Shown piece by piece: positions 1-6,289 of a stretch of DNA of 10,831 bases. The position numbers and the translations under genes are program-made. Origin of the DNA: Treponema sp. (GTDB lineage Bacteria > Spirochaetota > Spirochaetia > Treponematales > Breznakiellaceae); the NCBI GenBank assembly GCA_031277045.1, contig JAISLX010000107.1:1-10831 (forward strand). The letters are read 5' to 3'. Numbering within the stretch: the stretch's first letter is position 1; each line of letters starts with the position of its first letter. Under the pieces are notes generated by a model. It saw only the letters and a program-made list of their open reading frames with translations, was not told the origin of the DNA and did no database searches.

Positions 1-383
1 AGGTAATCAAGATCCGTCTGCTCCACCCAGTATTCCTGATCCCCCGAGGTGATCGAATCGCCCCGGAAGCTGATAGGATCCTGCATGTAGCTTTTTCTGC
101 TCTTTCTTAACACCACGTAGCGGTCATGCCAGAGGTTCCGCGCCAGTTCCTGGGTAAGGGCGATGGCCTTGGCCTCGGCGGTAACGAAGGCTTCGGGAGG
201 CCTGTCCAGTTGCAGGTTCAGCCGGTACAGCAGTTCGGAAGCCGTTTTCTTGCACCAGTCCGCCTTGCCCAGCATGTTGAAGGAATAAAAGGCGAAACCC
301 GTGGCCGGATCCCGAACCAGGGGCAGATGAGCCGTTAAGTCCGGGCTGAGCCGGACCGGATGCGACAGAGGCCAATCGCTCAT
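1..383 (-). CDS. Purine phosphoribosyltransferase (APRT-like), partial: N-terminal 127 residues
   Basis: The gene starts at ATG 383-381 and leaves the window at the left edge, so only 127 codons are visible. The part seen has the layout of adenine/xanthine phosphoribosyltransferase-like proteins: a TAEAKAIALTQELAR helix (about residues 68-82), then YVVLRKSRKSYMQDPIS (about 89-105), and a flexible-loop/strand stretch GDSITSGDQEYWV (108-120). In this family the PRPP-binding VDDVxxTGG motif follows, and it lies outside the window. The family transfers phosphoribose from PRPP to a free purine base in the cytoplasm. The start codon overlaps the stop of the upstream permease gene by one base (TGATG), which suggests translational coupling; no strong Shine-Dalgarno sequence is seen. 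Pairing with a nucleobase permease supports a salvage role. Which base is used (adenine, xanthine, guanine) cannot be told from here. Confidence 0.75.
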   Translation of the reverse strand, partial: MSDWPLSHPVRLSPDLTAHLPLVRDPATGFAFYSFNMLGKADWCKKTASELLYRLNLQLDRPPEAFVTAEAKAIALTQELARNLWHDRYVVLRKSRKSYMQDPISFRGDSITSGDQEYWVEQTDLDY

Positions 384-1507
384 CAGACCAACCCGAAAAG
401 GTTTCCCGTGATCTTTACGATGACTCCCGCCACCATTCCGACAAAGGCGTTGTTGGTAAGCATGGTGACGCTGGCCGCCACGATGCCCTCCAGGGGGGAT
501 TCGGACGCGGCCACCGCCTTCAGGTTGGGAACCAGGGTAAGGGAGAACCCGATAATCAGGAGGAACCCCGCGATTGATTGGGAAGGGACGTACCGGCCGA
601 TCTTGGTCATAAGGCCCGTAAGGAGCAGGGCCCCGGAGACAGCCATCATGGCAACCCCCGCCGCTACAGGCCAGGGCGCTCCGGCGGTTCCCGATATGAT
701 CGCCTCTATGGGCATGCCGCCGAACAGCACCGACGGGACATCCGCCAGGGAATTGATGACGGAAAGGGCGTTGAGTTTCGGTTCCGCCCCGGCGATGGAG
801 GCGGTGATGTTTCCGAAGGAAATATTGGAGCCGATGTTCAGACAGATGAAGCCCAGCCCGCCCATGAGCGCCCCCAGGGTAAACCGGGGCCTTATCAGCT
901 TAAAATCCGCCCAGTATTCCTTTGTCCAGAATTTCCAGTCCGTGGACTCCGCCTCGATTCCCGCTTCCTTTGCCACGTCCTCAAGGCTTACCCGCCGTTT
1001 TTGCAGGAGGCAATAATCGAGGGACGCCAGAAAAACCGAGACGGCGATGGTGTACACCACATCGTGGGAGAGTATCCACACGATGACCGCGCTGAGCATC
1101 GAGATAACGCCGGTTCTGATTTCCTGTTTGGCCAGGGAGACGCCGACGCTTGCCAGGATCAGGCCGACCCCGGCCATCATGCCGGAAATTACGGTGGTTC
1201 CGGAAAATTCCACGATGCGGGAGAGGAGGCCCGTGGCCCCCAGGAAGATCCCCACGGCAGAGGCTATCAGCAGGGCCGCCACCCTTATGTTGAGGTTTTT
1301 GATAAGCCCCGACATGGTGATGGTTTCCGCCTGCCCGGAAATGGGAACCACCGAACCGGTAAGAAGATTGCCGATAGCGCCGACAAAATAGGCAAGGCCG
1401 GTGGGCTTGAGCTTATAGCCCAGCGATTGGGCGTAAAAAAGCTGGGTTGCCCCGTTCACCACCACAAAAAAGACCGCAAGCAAAAATAACCATATCGAGA
1501 GAATCAT
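383..1507 (-). CDS. NCS2-type purine/nucleobase permease
   Basis: This 374-residue, almost wholly hydrophobic protein has roughly 10-12 membrane segments. One soluble break lies around residues 165-200 (KRRVSLEDVAKEAGIEAEST onward). Glycine-rich half-helix motifs such as GNLLTGSVVPISGQAET (46-62) and GGMPIEAIISGTAG (263-276) resemble the substrate-binding regions of the NCS2/AzgA/SulP fold. No STAS domain follows. It is shorter than typical NCS2 permeases (about 430-460 residues) but appears complete. The start at 1507 is supported by AAGGAGG about 5-6 bases upstream. The stop overlaps the start of the phosphoribosyltransferase gene, so uptake and phosphoribosylation of a base are probably coupled. 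A weak promoter-like TTGTAA (1558-1553, minus) lies upstream. The substrate is an inference from the neighbour; a SulP-like or other APC-fold carrier is the main alternative. Confidence 0.7.
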   Translation of the reverse strand: MILSIWLFLLAVFFVVVNGATQLFYAQSLGYKLKPTGLAYFVGAIGNLLTGSVVPISGQAETITMSGLIKNLNIRVAALLIASAVGIFLGATGLLSRIVEFSGTTVISGMMAGVGLILASVGVSLAKQEIRTGVISMLSAVIVWILSHDVVYTIAVSVFLASLDYCLLQKRRVSLEDVAKEAGIEAESTDWKFWTKEYWADFKLIRPRFTLGALMGGLGFICLNIGSNISFGNITASIAGAEPKLNALSVINSLADVPSVLFGGMPIEAIISGTAGAPWPVAAGVAMMAVSGALLLTGLMTKIGRYVPSQSIAGFLLIIGFSLTLVPNLKAVAASESPLEGIVAASVTMLTNNAFVGMVAGVIVKITGNLFGLV

Positions 1508-1622
1508 GACCGCCTCCTTGTTGAAAGAAGCCTATCAAATTTCAGGCCCCCTTTACAATGCGGAGAGACCGGGGCCCGGGGCCGCGCGGACCTTGAGCCG
1601 AGGGCAGTACAAACTCCGTGAG

Positions 1623-1676
1623 GATGCCGGATAATCGTGGTTTTTATGGTTTTTTCAACGAAAAAAACCATAAAAA
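1623..1676 (+). repeat. Intergenic palindromic element, copy 1
   Basis: GATGCCGGATAAT (1623-1635) is followed by a perfect 15-bp inverted repeat, TTTTTATGGTTTTTT (1641-1655) and its complement (1662-1676), around a 6-base loop. The same 13-mer next to nearly the same palindrome occurs on the opposite strand at 5728-5778. The hairpin has little G+C and no one-sided U-tract, so it is a poor intrinsic terminator. It lies between the stop of the kinase-like gene (1697) and the start of the permease gene (1507). It could be a protein-binding operator or a small dispersed repeat. Confidence 0.7.
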
Positions 1677-1696
1677 GCTGCAAGTACAACAGGCTG

Positions 1697-2518
1697 CTAG
1701 TGCAGCATATTGTATTCTTGAACGATCTGAATCTCGCTCTGTATCTGGACCGGTCCGGCGGCTTCCCGGGCGGTGGACAGGGCGGCCTCGATAAGGGCCT
1801 GGGTGCTGGCCACCCCGTACAGCGTAATGGTGTTGTTTGCGGCGGCGGCTTCCAGAAAATGAATGGGAATTTCTTTTTCGTAGATGATATGGTGCTTTAC
1901 CTGCTGGGCCAGGGTCAATTCCCCAATCCGCAGCAGACCCCGTTCTTCCACTTCGGCGGTGATATTGTGTCCCATAAAAACTTTGACAATGTCCACGCAG
2001 GCCGCAGGGTGCAGGCAGCCGGTATTAAGGGAAAAATGGTAATTCCCCGGATCTTTCCATTCCATGTCGAAGAAATACCGGTGAAAACCGCTGCGGTCGT
2101 GATCGCTCTGTTCGATAATCTGCCGCGCCCGTTTTTCATCACATTGAAAATAGCTTTTTACCCGTTCAATTCTGATAGTCTGGGGGGCTGTCAGAAACAG
2201 CGTTACAACTCCCGGCACATCCCGCAGTACAACACCGGCGCCCCGGCCAATAAATACGCAGTTACCCTGACTGGCCTCGGTATAGACGGCGGTTTTAAGA
2301 AAATGCGCATAGTCGTCCCGGTCCTGGGACAGGGAGGCCCACAACGAGGGTTTCCGCTCATCGTATTTTTCCAGTTTTGGCCCGGCAATCCCCCAGACCT
2401 TGATGCGATCCTCCAGGGTCTGCCTGTCAACAAACCGGTAGTTAAGCTGCTTGGCCAGTTCATGAGCGGTTTCATCGCCCAGGGCCGCCAACTCACGGGA
2501 AATAGTAATTATCGCCAT
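1697..2518 (-). CDS. Cytidylate-kinase-like protein with C-terminal BON domain
   Basis: This 273-residue protein has two parts. Residues 1-185 match the cytidylate-kinase-like P-loop family: an ITISREL start (4-10), VFIGRGAG (88-95), a DRSGFHRYFF segment (141-150) and YHFSLNTG (160-167). The usual glycine-rich nucleotide loop (ISREFGSGG in relatives) is replaced by AALGDE (11-16), so phosphate binding may be weak or lost. Residues about 195-266 look like a BON domain: the pattern LTLAQQVKHHI, a hydrophobic strand, NNTITLYGVA, a helix, then VQIQSEIQIV. BON domains usually bind membranes or partner proteins, and are not expected on a CMP kinase. The start at 2518 is chosen over an earlier ATG at 2551 because it has GAGGAGG six bases upstream and because the -10 box covers 2556-2551. 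The gene appears to be a single transcription unit. A regulatory or nucleotide-sensing role is possible but unproven; the canonical cmk is not indicated. Confidence 0.75.
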   Translation of the reverse strand: MAIITISRELAALGDETAHELAKQLNYRFVDRQTLEDRIKVWGIAGPKLEKYDERKPSLWASLSQDRDDYAHFLKTAVYTEASQGNCVFIGRGAGVVLRDVPGVVTLFLTAPQTIRIERVKSYFQCDEKRARQIIEQSDHDRSGFHRYFFDMEWKDPGNYHFSLNTGCLHPAACVDIVKVFMGHNITAEVEERGLLRIGELTLAQQVKHHIIYEKEIPIHFLEAAAANNTITLYGVASTQALIEAALSTAREAAGPVQIQSEIQIVQEYNMLH

Positions 2519-2550
2519 AGCCTGCCTCCTCTCTGCTAGTCCGCGGTACA

Positions 2551-2580
2551 AGCATAAATCCGTCCGGGGGAACTTGTCAA
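2551..2580 (-). promoter_or_regulatory. Promoter for the kinase-like/BON gene
   Basis: On the minus strand there is a perfect -35 TTGACA (2580-2575), an 18-base spacer and a -10 TATGCT (2556-2551). Transcription would begin near 2544, giving a leader of about 26 bases with the ribosome-binding site GAGGAGG. Confidence 0.6.
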
Positions 2581-2722
2581 AAGACTTTTCGTTATGGAGC
2601 CGCGCACATAAATACAGTCAGGGTTATTTTACACCTTTTGTGCCGGTATTTCACCTTCCGCGTGTGCCCGGCTTTTATCTAAAGGCCTGTACCAATTACA
2701 GGCGGAGGGGTATGGTGATCGC

Positions 2723-3283
2723 ATGGAAAACAGCGGACTGGTATGGGAAAGGGAAAGCGGCCGGAAGGTTTTTGACTGTCCCGTTTTTTCAGTGAACGAA
2801 TGTGTATGCCGTTCCCCCGACGGGCAGCGTCGGACCTACACGGTTATGGATACGGCGGACTGGGTTATTGTGCTGCCTATCCTTGAAGATTCAGGCGAAA
2901 AAGAATTTGTCATGGTAAAGCAGTGGCGGCACGGGTCACGGGAGATAAGCGTTGAATTCCCCGGCGGGGTTTTTGAACCGGGGGAAGACGCCCCCACGGC
3001 GGCGGCGCGGGAACTGCGGGAAGAAACCGCATGGCAGGCGGGAAAGATGCGGAAACTGGGGGAATTCCGCCCGAACCCGGCGATCATGTCAAACATGGTC
3101 CACATCTTCCTGGCGGAGGATATGCGGTTTACCGGCGCCCAGGACCTGGACGAGGATGAATATATCCAGACGCTGCGGGTTAAACCCCGCGAATTGATCG
3201 AGGGAATGGGCCGTCCGCCCTATGTCCACGCCCTTATGGGTTCCGCCCTGACGCTCTACCTGCGGGAATACCGGATTCCCTAG
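2723..3283 (+). CDS. Nudix hydrolase, ADP-ribose pyrophosphatase-like
   Basis: This 186-residue protein carries a full Nudix box at residues 82-104. G82, E88, R96, E97, E100 and E101 match GX5EX7REUXEEXGU, but the last Gly is Ala103. Before it, FVMVKQWRHGSREISVEFPGG (63-82) matches the strand and loop preceding the box in ADP-ribose/nucleoside-diphosphate-sugar pyrophosphatases. The RPNPAIMSNMVHIFLAE stretch (116-132) is typical of the same subgroup. The enzyme would hydrolyse a nucleoside diphosphate linked to another group, using divalent metal, in the cytoplasm. The start at ATG 2723 follows GGAGGGG (2704-2710) at a long spacing of about 12 bases; an ATG at 2712 is out of frame. It is transcribed away from the kinase-like gene. 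The exact substrate cannot be set from sequence alone. Confidence 0.88.
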   Translation: MENSGLVWERESGRKVFDCPVFSVNECVCRSPDGQRRTYTVMDTADWVIVLPILEDSGEKEFVMVKQWRHGSREISVEFPGGVFEPGEDAPTAAARELREETAWQAGKMRKLGEFRPNPAIMSNMVHIFLAEDMRFTGAQDLDEDEYIQTLRVKPRELIEGMGRPPYVHALMGSALTLYLREYRIP

Positions 3284-3303
3284 ACCGGGAATTGCGTCCA
3301 TCA

Positions 3304-3330
3304 TAAAAAAACGGCCCCGCAAGGGGCCGT
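3304..3330 (-). terminator. Intrinsic terminator of the lipoprotein/LysM operon
   Basis: ACGGCCCC (3311-3318) and GGGGCCGT (3323-3330) form an 8-bp G+C-rich stem with a 4-base loop. Read on the minus strand the stem is followed by a U-tract (A-run at 3305-3310 on plus), about 40 bases past the stop of the LysM gene. On the plus strand no T-run follows, so it would act only weakly, if at all, on the Nudix transcript. Confidence 0.88.
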
Positions 3331-3370
3331 GATCGTCTTACCCGCGCGCTTAAAAAAGCGCAACAAACTG

Positions 3371-4273
3371 TTAACGCAGCGAAGGATACTCCGTTTTTTC
3401 GTTCCACATGCCCTGCCGAACCTCCCCCTGAATACTGGGAATGTCCAACACCATGCCGGGGTGAATAAGATTGGGGTTATCCGGCTGCGGGAATTTGGAC
3501 CGGTTGGCCTCGTAGATGATCCGCCATTTGGCGGAATCCCCGTAGGCCCAGGATCTGCCCGCGATGTTCCACAGGCAATCCCGCCAGGGGTTCCAGGGCC
3601 GGACCATATACTGGGCGGGCAGCGCCGCTTTGGACGTTTCCACAACTGCGGGGGGCTGCGGCCCCGGTTTCTTCGGAGGCGCCTGCAGATCGGCCAGGAT
3701 CAACATAACCCGGTTGGCGGCGTCAATGGCCTGGTCGTACTCCTGCGCGGCGCGAAAGGCAATGCTGGAATCGTAGTAACTCCGGGCTTCCGCGTATTCA
3801 TTGGGAAAATAGTCTAACGCGCCGGAAGCCGCCGTCTGATCCAGGCGCCGCTTCGCGGCGGTAATGGCGTTGTTGGTTTCCCGTATTTTTAGCTGAAGGG
3901 CAATATACTCGTCCGAAAGCCGGGCATTCCGGACCGCCTCTTCCGCGTATTGGGCGGAACTATCGTAATCCCCTCCGTCATAGACAATCCGGGCCAGGTT
4001 TGCAAGCCGCAGACTTTCCGTATAAAACCGGTTGTTTCGTACGCTTTGGGGAATTACCGGCGCCGTGTCGGCGGAAACCGCGTCAGTGGAAGCGGCTTGC
4101 GCCAGCGTCATGACAAGAGAAAAAATCGCCGGTTCGGGCAGGTCAACAACCGCCCGGCCCTGTGGCGAAAGATCCGGTTTGGGGAAAAATTCCACGGACG
4201 ATTCGGGGGCCGCGAACACCCGGATTCCGCCCAGGCTCAGGATCGCCGCAAACAGCAGTATTCCGCGTCTCAT
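3371..4273 (-). CDS. Exported helical-repeat protein with C-terminal LysM domain
   Basis: This 300-residue protein has an N-terminal signal peptide (MRRGILLFAAILSLGG, likely cut after FA at about 21-22). An alpha-helical region follows (75-195). Its second half contains ASGALDYFPNEYAEA (149-163) and a YDQAIDAANR helix (179-188), matching the repeat unit of the neighbouring lipoprotein. A proline-rich linker (199-209) leads to a LysM-like domain (about 222-280): YMVRPWNPWRDCLWNIAGR, a helix with WRIIYEANR, and NLIHPGMVLDIP. LysM domains bind peptidoglycan or other N-acetylglucosamine polymers, so the protein should be periplasmic and wall-associated. Its start overlaps the stop of the lipoprotein gene by four bases (ATGA), with GGAAGGGGGTGAGG just upstream, indicating coupled translation. 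A strong terminator follows. I do not recognise a named gene. Confidence 0.85.
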   Translation of the reverse strand: MRRGILLFAAILSLGGIRVFAAPESSVEFFPKPDLSPQGRAVVDLPEPAIFSLVMTLAQAASTDAVSADTAPVIPQSVRNNRFYTESLRLANLARIVYDGGDYDSSAQYAEEAVRNARLSDEYIALQLKIRETNNAITAAKRRLDQTAASGALDYFPNEYAEARSYYDSSIAFRAAQEYDQAIDAANRVMLILADLQAPPKKPGPQPPAVVETSKAALPAQYMVRPWNPWRDCLWNIAGRSWAYGDSAKWRIIYEANRSKFPQPDNPNLIHPGMVLDIPSIQGEVRQGMWNEKTEYPSLR

Positions 4274-5592
4274 TCCTCACCCCCTTCCAGAATTTTTTCC
4301 GCGTTTTCGACAGTGCTTTCGCTTTCCGTCAGTTTTTTATCCGCGGCCTCAATAGCTGTCTGGGCGATTTGGCGTTTCTTTTCCGCCGCCAGAACCGTCT
4401 CCGCAAAGCCGGTTTCCGCCTGAATATAGAAACCGGCGGCGTTGTTGTACGCCTTGGAATTGTAAGCCGATTCGGCCTGGTTGTAGATCTGATCTATCCG
4501 GGAAAAATCTTCCCGGACTGCCACGTTGGCCTTCGCGTCCAAGGCGTTCCGCCGTTCCCGCTGAGCCAGAGCCCGAAGTTGAGCCGTATAGGCCGCCCAG
4601 CCGGTTTTAAGCACGCTTTCGTAGGCGGCCTTTGATTCCCCGGCCCTGGCAAGGGCGTCTTTGGCCGCTTCCCCTTCGTAAGCGGCGGCGGCCGCAAGGA
4701 GAGTTTCATCGGCGCGGTCGAAGTTTGCCTGGTCAAAAGCGGCAAAGCCCCGCCGTTCTATTTCTTCCCGTGCCAGATAGGCTTCCATGCCGGTTTTAAG
4801 GGAACGGTAACGGTCCAGGGCCTCCTGGGCGTCTGTCTCCCCTTTGGAGAAGTCCTCCGCCAGGTAAGCGCGTTCTGCTTCCAGGGCAATTTCGTCCGCA
4901 AGGTCAAGGTACTCCGGAACGTAGTCCAGTATCCCCGCGGCGATTGCCTCGTCCCGGGCTTTTAGCACCTCCCCCTCCCGGGCAAGGTAGGATTCCATGC
5001 CGGTTTTAAGGACATTGTAGCGGTCCAGGGCCTTTAGGGCTTCCGCTTCGGCTTTGTAGTAGTCTTCCGCCAGGTAGGCGCGTTCCGCGCCCAGGGCAAT
5101 TTCGTCCGCGGCGTCAAGGTACTCCGGAACGTAGTCCAGTATCCCCGCGGCGATTGCCTCGTCCCGGGCTTTTAGCGCCGCGTCCCGTAAGTCCGCGGCG
5201 TAGAGGGGGACGGTATCCCGAAAAAGCGCCTCGTAAGTATCCGCAGCGGCGTTATAACGGCGTTCCGCATCCTGTATCGTGGCAGTGCTGGTCTTGTCTG
5301 CCGTGATAGAACCATAACCGGTCTCCGCGTCCCCCCATTCGGCGGGAAAGTAAGAGGGGGATTTGAAATCCTCCGCAAGCTTCCTCCCCCGTTCGGCCCG
5401 GGCCATGGCCGCGTCAAGGGCATCCAACTCCGCCTGCCCTGGTCCCGACGGGGACGGAGGCGGGGGTTGGGGTTCCGGCTGAGGCTGGGGTGTTACCGGG
5501 GGAACCTCGGCAACAGTTCCGGTACTTTTGCAGCTCCAGAACGCCAGGATCCCTGCGATCAGCAGCAACGCAAAACCGTACTTATTCTTCAT
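4270..5592 (-). CDS. Lipoprotein built of helical repeats
   Basis: This 440-residue protein has a lipoprotein signal: MKNKYGFALLLIAGILAFWS followed by Cys21. The lipobox is loose, as is common in spirochaetes. A Pro-rich spacer (31-53) leads into an almost wholly helical, Ala/Glu-rich body. Residues 140-209 and 210-279 are two nearly identical 70-residue repeats that share ARDEAIAAGILDYVPEYLD and LKTGMExYLARE. Weaker units lie at about 62-122 (SYFPAEWGDAE) and about 350-400. The C-terminal 400-432 looks coiled-coil. The start at 5592 is chosen because it begins the signal peptide and has AAGGAG five bases upstream; a start at 5691 would bury the signal sequence behind 33 residues. It is the first gene of an operon with the LysM protein. 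TPR-like solenoid scaffolding in the envelope is a reasonable guess; no enzyme motif is seen. Confidence 0.85.
   Translation of the reverse strand: MKNKYGFALLLIAGILAFWSCKSTGTVAEVPPVTPQPQPEPQPPPPSPSGPGQAELDALDAAMARAERGRKLAEDFKSPSYFPAEWGDAETGYGSITADKTSTATIQDAERRYNAAADTYEALFRDTVPLYAADLRDAALKARDEAIAAGILDYVPEYLDAADEIALGAERAYLAEDYYKAEAEALKALDRYNVLKTGMESYLAREGEVLKARDEAIAAGILDYVPEYLDLADEIALEAERAYLAEDFSKGETDAQEALDRYRSLKTGMEAYLAREEIERRGFAAFDQANFDRADETLLAAAAAYEGEAAKDALARAGESKAAYESVLKTGWAAYTAQLRALAQRERRNALDAKANVAVREDFSRIDQIYNQAESAYNSKAYNNAAGFYIQAETGFAETVLAAEKKRQIAQTAIEAADKKLTESESTVENAEKILEGGEE
4903..5176 (-). repeat. 210-bp tandem duplication inside the lipoprotein gene
   Basis: The bases at 4903-4966 are identical to 5113-5176 over 64 positions, exactly 210 bp (70 codons) apart, and the sequences between remain similar. 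This is an in-frame tandem repeat of one protein module. The near-identity at DNA level points to a fairly recent duplication or to gene-conversion-like upkeep. Confidence 0.9.
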
Positions 5593-5727
5593 ATCGGCTC
5601 CTTCGTCTAAACTCCAAACTGCGACATCGACGGTGATTCCGCCAAAAACCCTCAAATTCCGCCTGCCAAGTCCGAATTTCTTGACTACCATTCAAAATTC
5701 CGGCGGGGAATGTACCGCTTTTGTAAA

Positions 5728-5778
5728 TTTTTTATGATTTTTGTTAAAAAACCATAAAACCTGCCATTATCCGGCATC
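5728..5778 (-). repeat. Intergenic palindromic element, copy 2 (inverted)
   Basis: On the minus strand GATGCCGGATAAT (5778-5766) is followed by GGTTTTATGGTTTTTT (5761-5746) and then the complementary arm, giving a 13-bp stem with one mismatch (5730-5742 with 5747-5759) and a 4-base loop. This is the same order and spacing as at 1623-1676. It lies about 140 bases upstream of the lipoprotein start. Confidence 0.7.
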
Positions 5779-5819
5779 TTTGGAACACCGCAGACGTTTT
5801 TTAAAGCGGCTTGCGGGGT

Positions 5820-5846
5820 AAAAAACCGGTTTGCGGCCGGTTTTTT
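5820..5846 (+). terminator. Hairpin with flanking A6/T6 runs, bidirectional terminator candidate
   Basis: AAAAAACCGG (5820-5829) pairs with CCGGTTTTTT (5837-5846) around a 7-base loop. The shape suits termination on either strand. No annotated gene ends just before it on either strand, so it may block read-through between divergent units, or end an unseen short RNA. Confidence 0.55.
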
Positions 5847-5900
5847 GGGTTTTCATGCGCTGCGTACGGCAAACTGCTAGGCCGGTAGTTTAGAGATCGA

Positions 5901-5906
5901 TATAAT
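5901..5906 (+). promoter_or_regulatory. -10 box for the YdbC-like gene
   Basis: A perfect TATAAT lies 47 bases before the ATG at 5953. No good -35 is visible at 17 +/- 1 bases upstream, so an activator or other contacts may be needed. Confidence 0.5.
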
Positions 5907-5952
5907 CATAACTGATCCCAAAGGATTACACAAGTAAATTAAGGAGAATGGA

Positions 5953-6180
5953 ATGGCTGATATTACATTTGACATATTAAAGCATTTTGGCGTGTTGTCC
6001 GAGGAGAAAACCGGCTGGAAAAAGGAGCTTAACCTGGTATCCTGGAACGGGCGGAACCCGAAGCTGGACATTCGTGACTGGGCGCCGGGGCATGAGAAAA
6101 TGGGAAAAGGCGTTACTCTGAGCCCGGAAGAAAGCCGCGCCCTGCGGGAACTGCTGGACATTGCCCTGAACGAGGGTTGA
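5953..6180 (+). CDS. ydbC: YdbC-like PC4-family ssDNA-binding protein
   Basis: This 75-residue protein matches the small bacterial YdbC family, relatives of the eukaryotic transcription coactivator PC4. The hallmarks are FGVLSE (12-17), GWKKELNLVSWNGRNPKLDI (21-40) and RDWAPGHEKMGKGVTLSPEE (41-60), followed by a C-terminal helix that mediates dimer formation in PC4 proteins. The family binds single-stranded DNA as a dimer; its cellular role in bacteria is not well settled. The start is clear: AAGGAG (5941-5946) sits six bases before ATG 5953, and a nearby ATG at 5948 is out of frame. It is a single gene with its own promoter and faces the RNase HI gene tail to tail. The gene symbol is by family resemblance. 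Confidence 0.9.
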   Translation: MADITFDILKHFGVLSEEKTGWKKELNLVSWNGRNPKLDIRDWAPGHEKMGKGVTLSPEESRALRELLDIALNEG

Positions 6181-6190
6181 ACCGGCGGCG

Positions 6191-6244
6191 GCGCGGGCAC
6201 ACATGGGATGTTCCAAACCGCCGGGTTTTGGGGAACGCCCGCGC
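6191..6244. terminator. Nested hairpin between convergent genes
   Basis: GCGCGGGC (6191-6198) pairs perfectly with GCCCGCGC (6237-6244). Inside it GTTCC/GGAAC and AAACC/GGTTT (6210-6236) form a second stem with a GCCG loop and a three-base bulge. It lies between the stops of the YdbC-like and RNase HI genes, so it probably ends or protects transcripts. No good T-run follows, so it is not a classical intrinsic terminator. Confidence 0.45.
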
Positions 6245-6289
6245 AAGCCTCGCGTTTTCCGTTCACGCCGGCAGCGCCATACACGCGCG

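Larger units (their letters stand above)
5593..5952. other. 360-base divergent intergenic region
   Basis: No convincing gene lies here. The region separates the lipoprotein gene (minus) from the YdbC-like gene (plus). It contains the second palindromic element (5728-5778), a hairpin with A and T runs (5820-5846) and the -10 box of the plus-strand gene (5901-5906). I found no clear promoter for the lipoprotein operon. The block between 5779 and 5819 has no recognised feature. Confidence 0.7.

Noticed and set aside
578..1489. Long plus-strand open frame of 303 codons opposite the permease
   Set aside because: Low-complexity, charged Gly/Arg/Asp/His-rich translation with no family features; it is a shadow of the membrane protein gene on the other strand.
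1508..1640. Purine riboswitch upstream of the permease operon
   Set aside because: The purine-aptamer core bases and three-way junction pattern are not seen; the only structure noted is a short G+C-rich palindrome and the A/T element.
1504..1689. Possible 61-residue small protein between the kinase-like gene and the permease
   Set aside because: It reads through the palindrome and the permease ribosome-binding site, is Arg/Pro-rich and has no start signal.
1637..2539. 300-codon plus-strand open frame opposite the kinase-like gene
   Set aside because: It starts inside the palindromic element and mirrors the real gene, which has a promoter, ribosome-binding site and family motifs.
2574..2795. 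73-codon plus-strand frame overlapping the Nudix start
   Set aside because: It overlaps the Nudix gene out of frame and has no ribosome-binding site or similarity.
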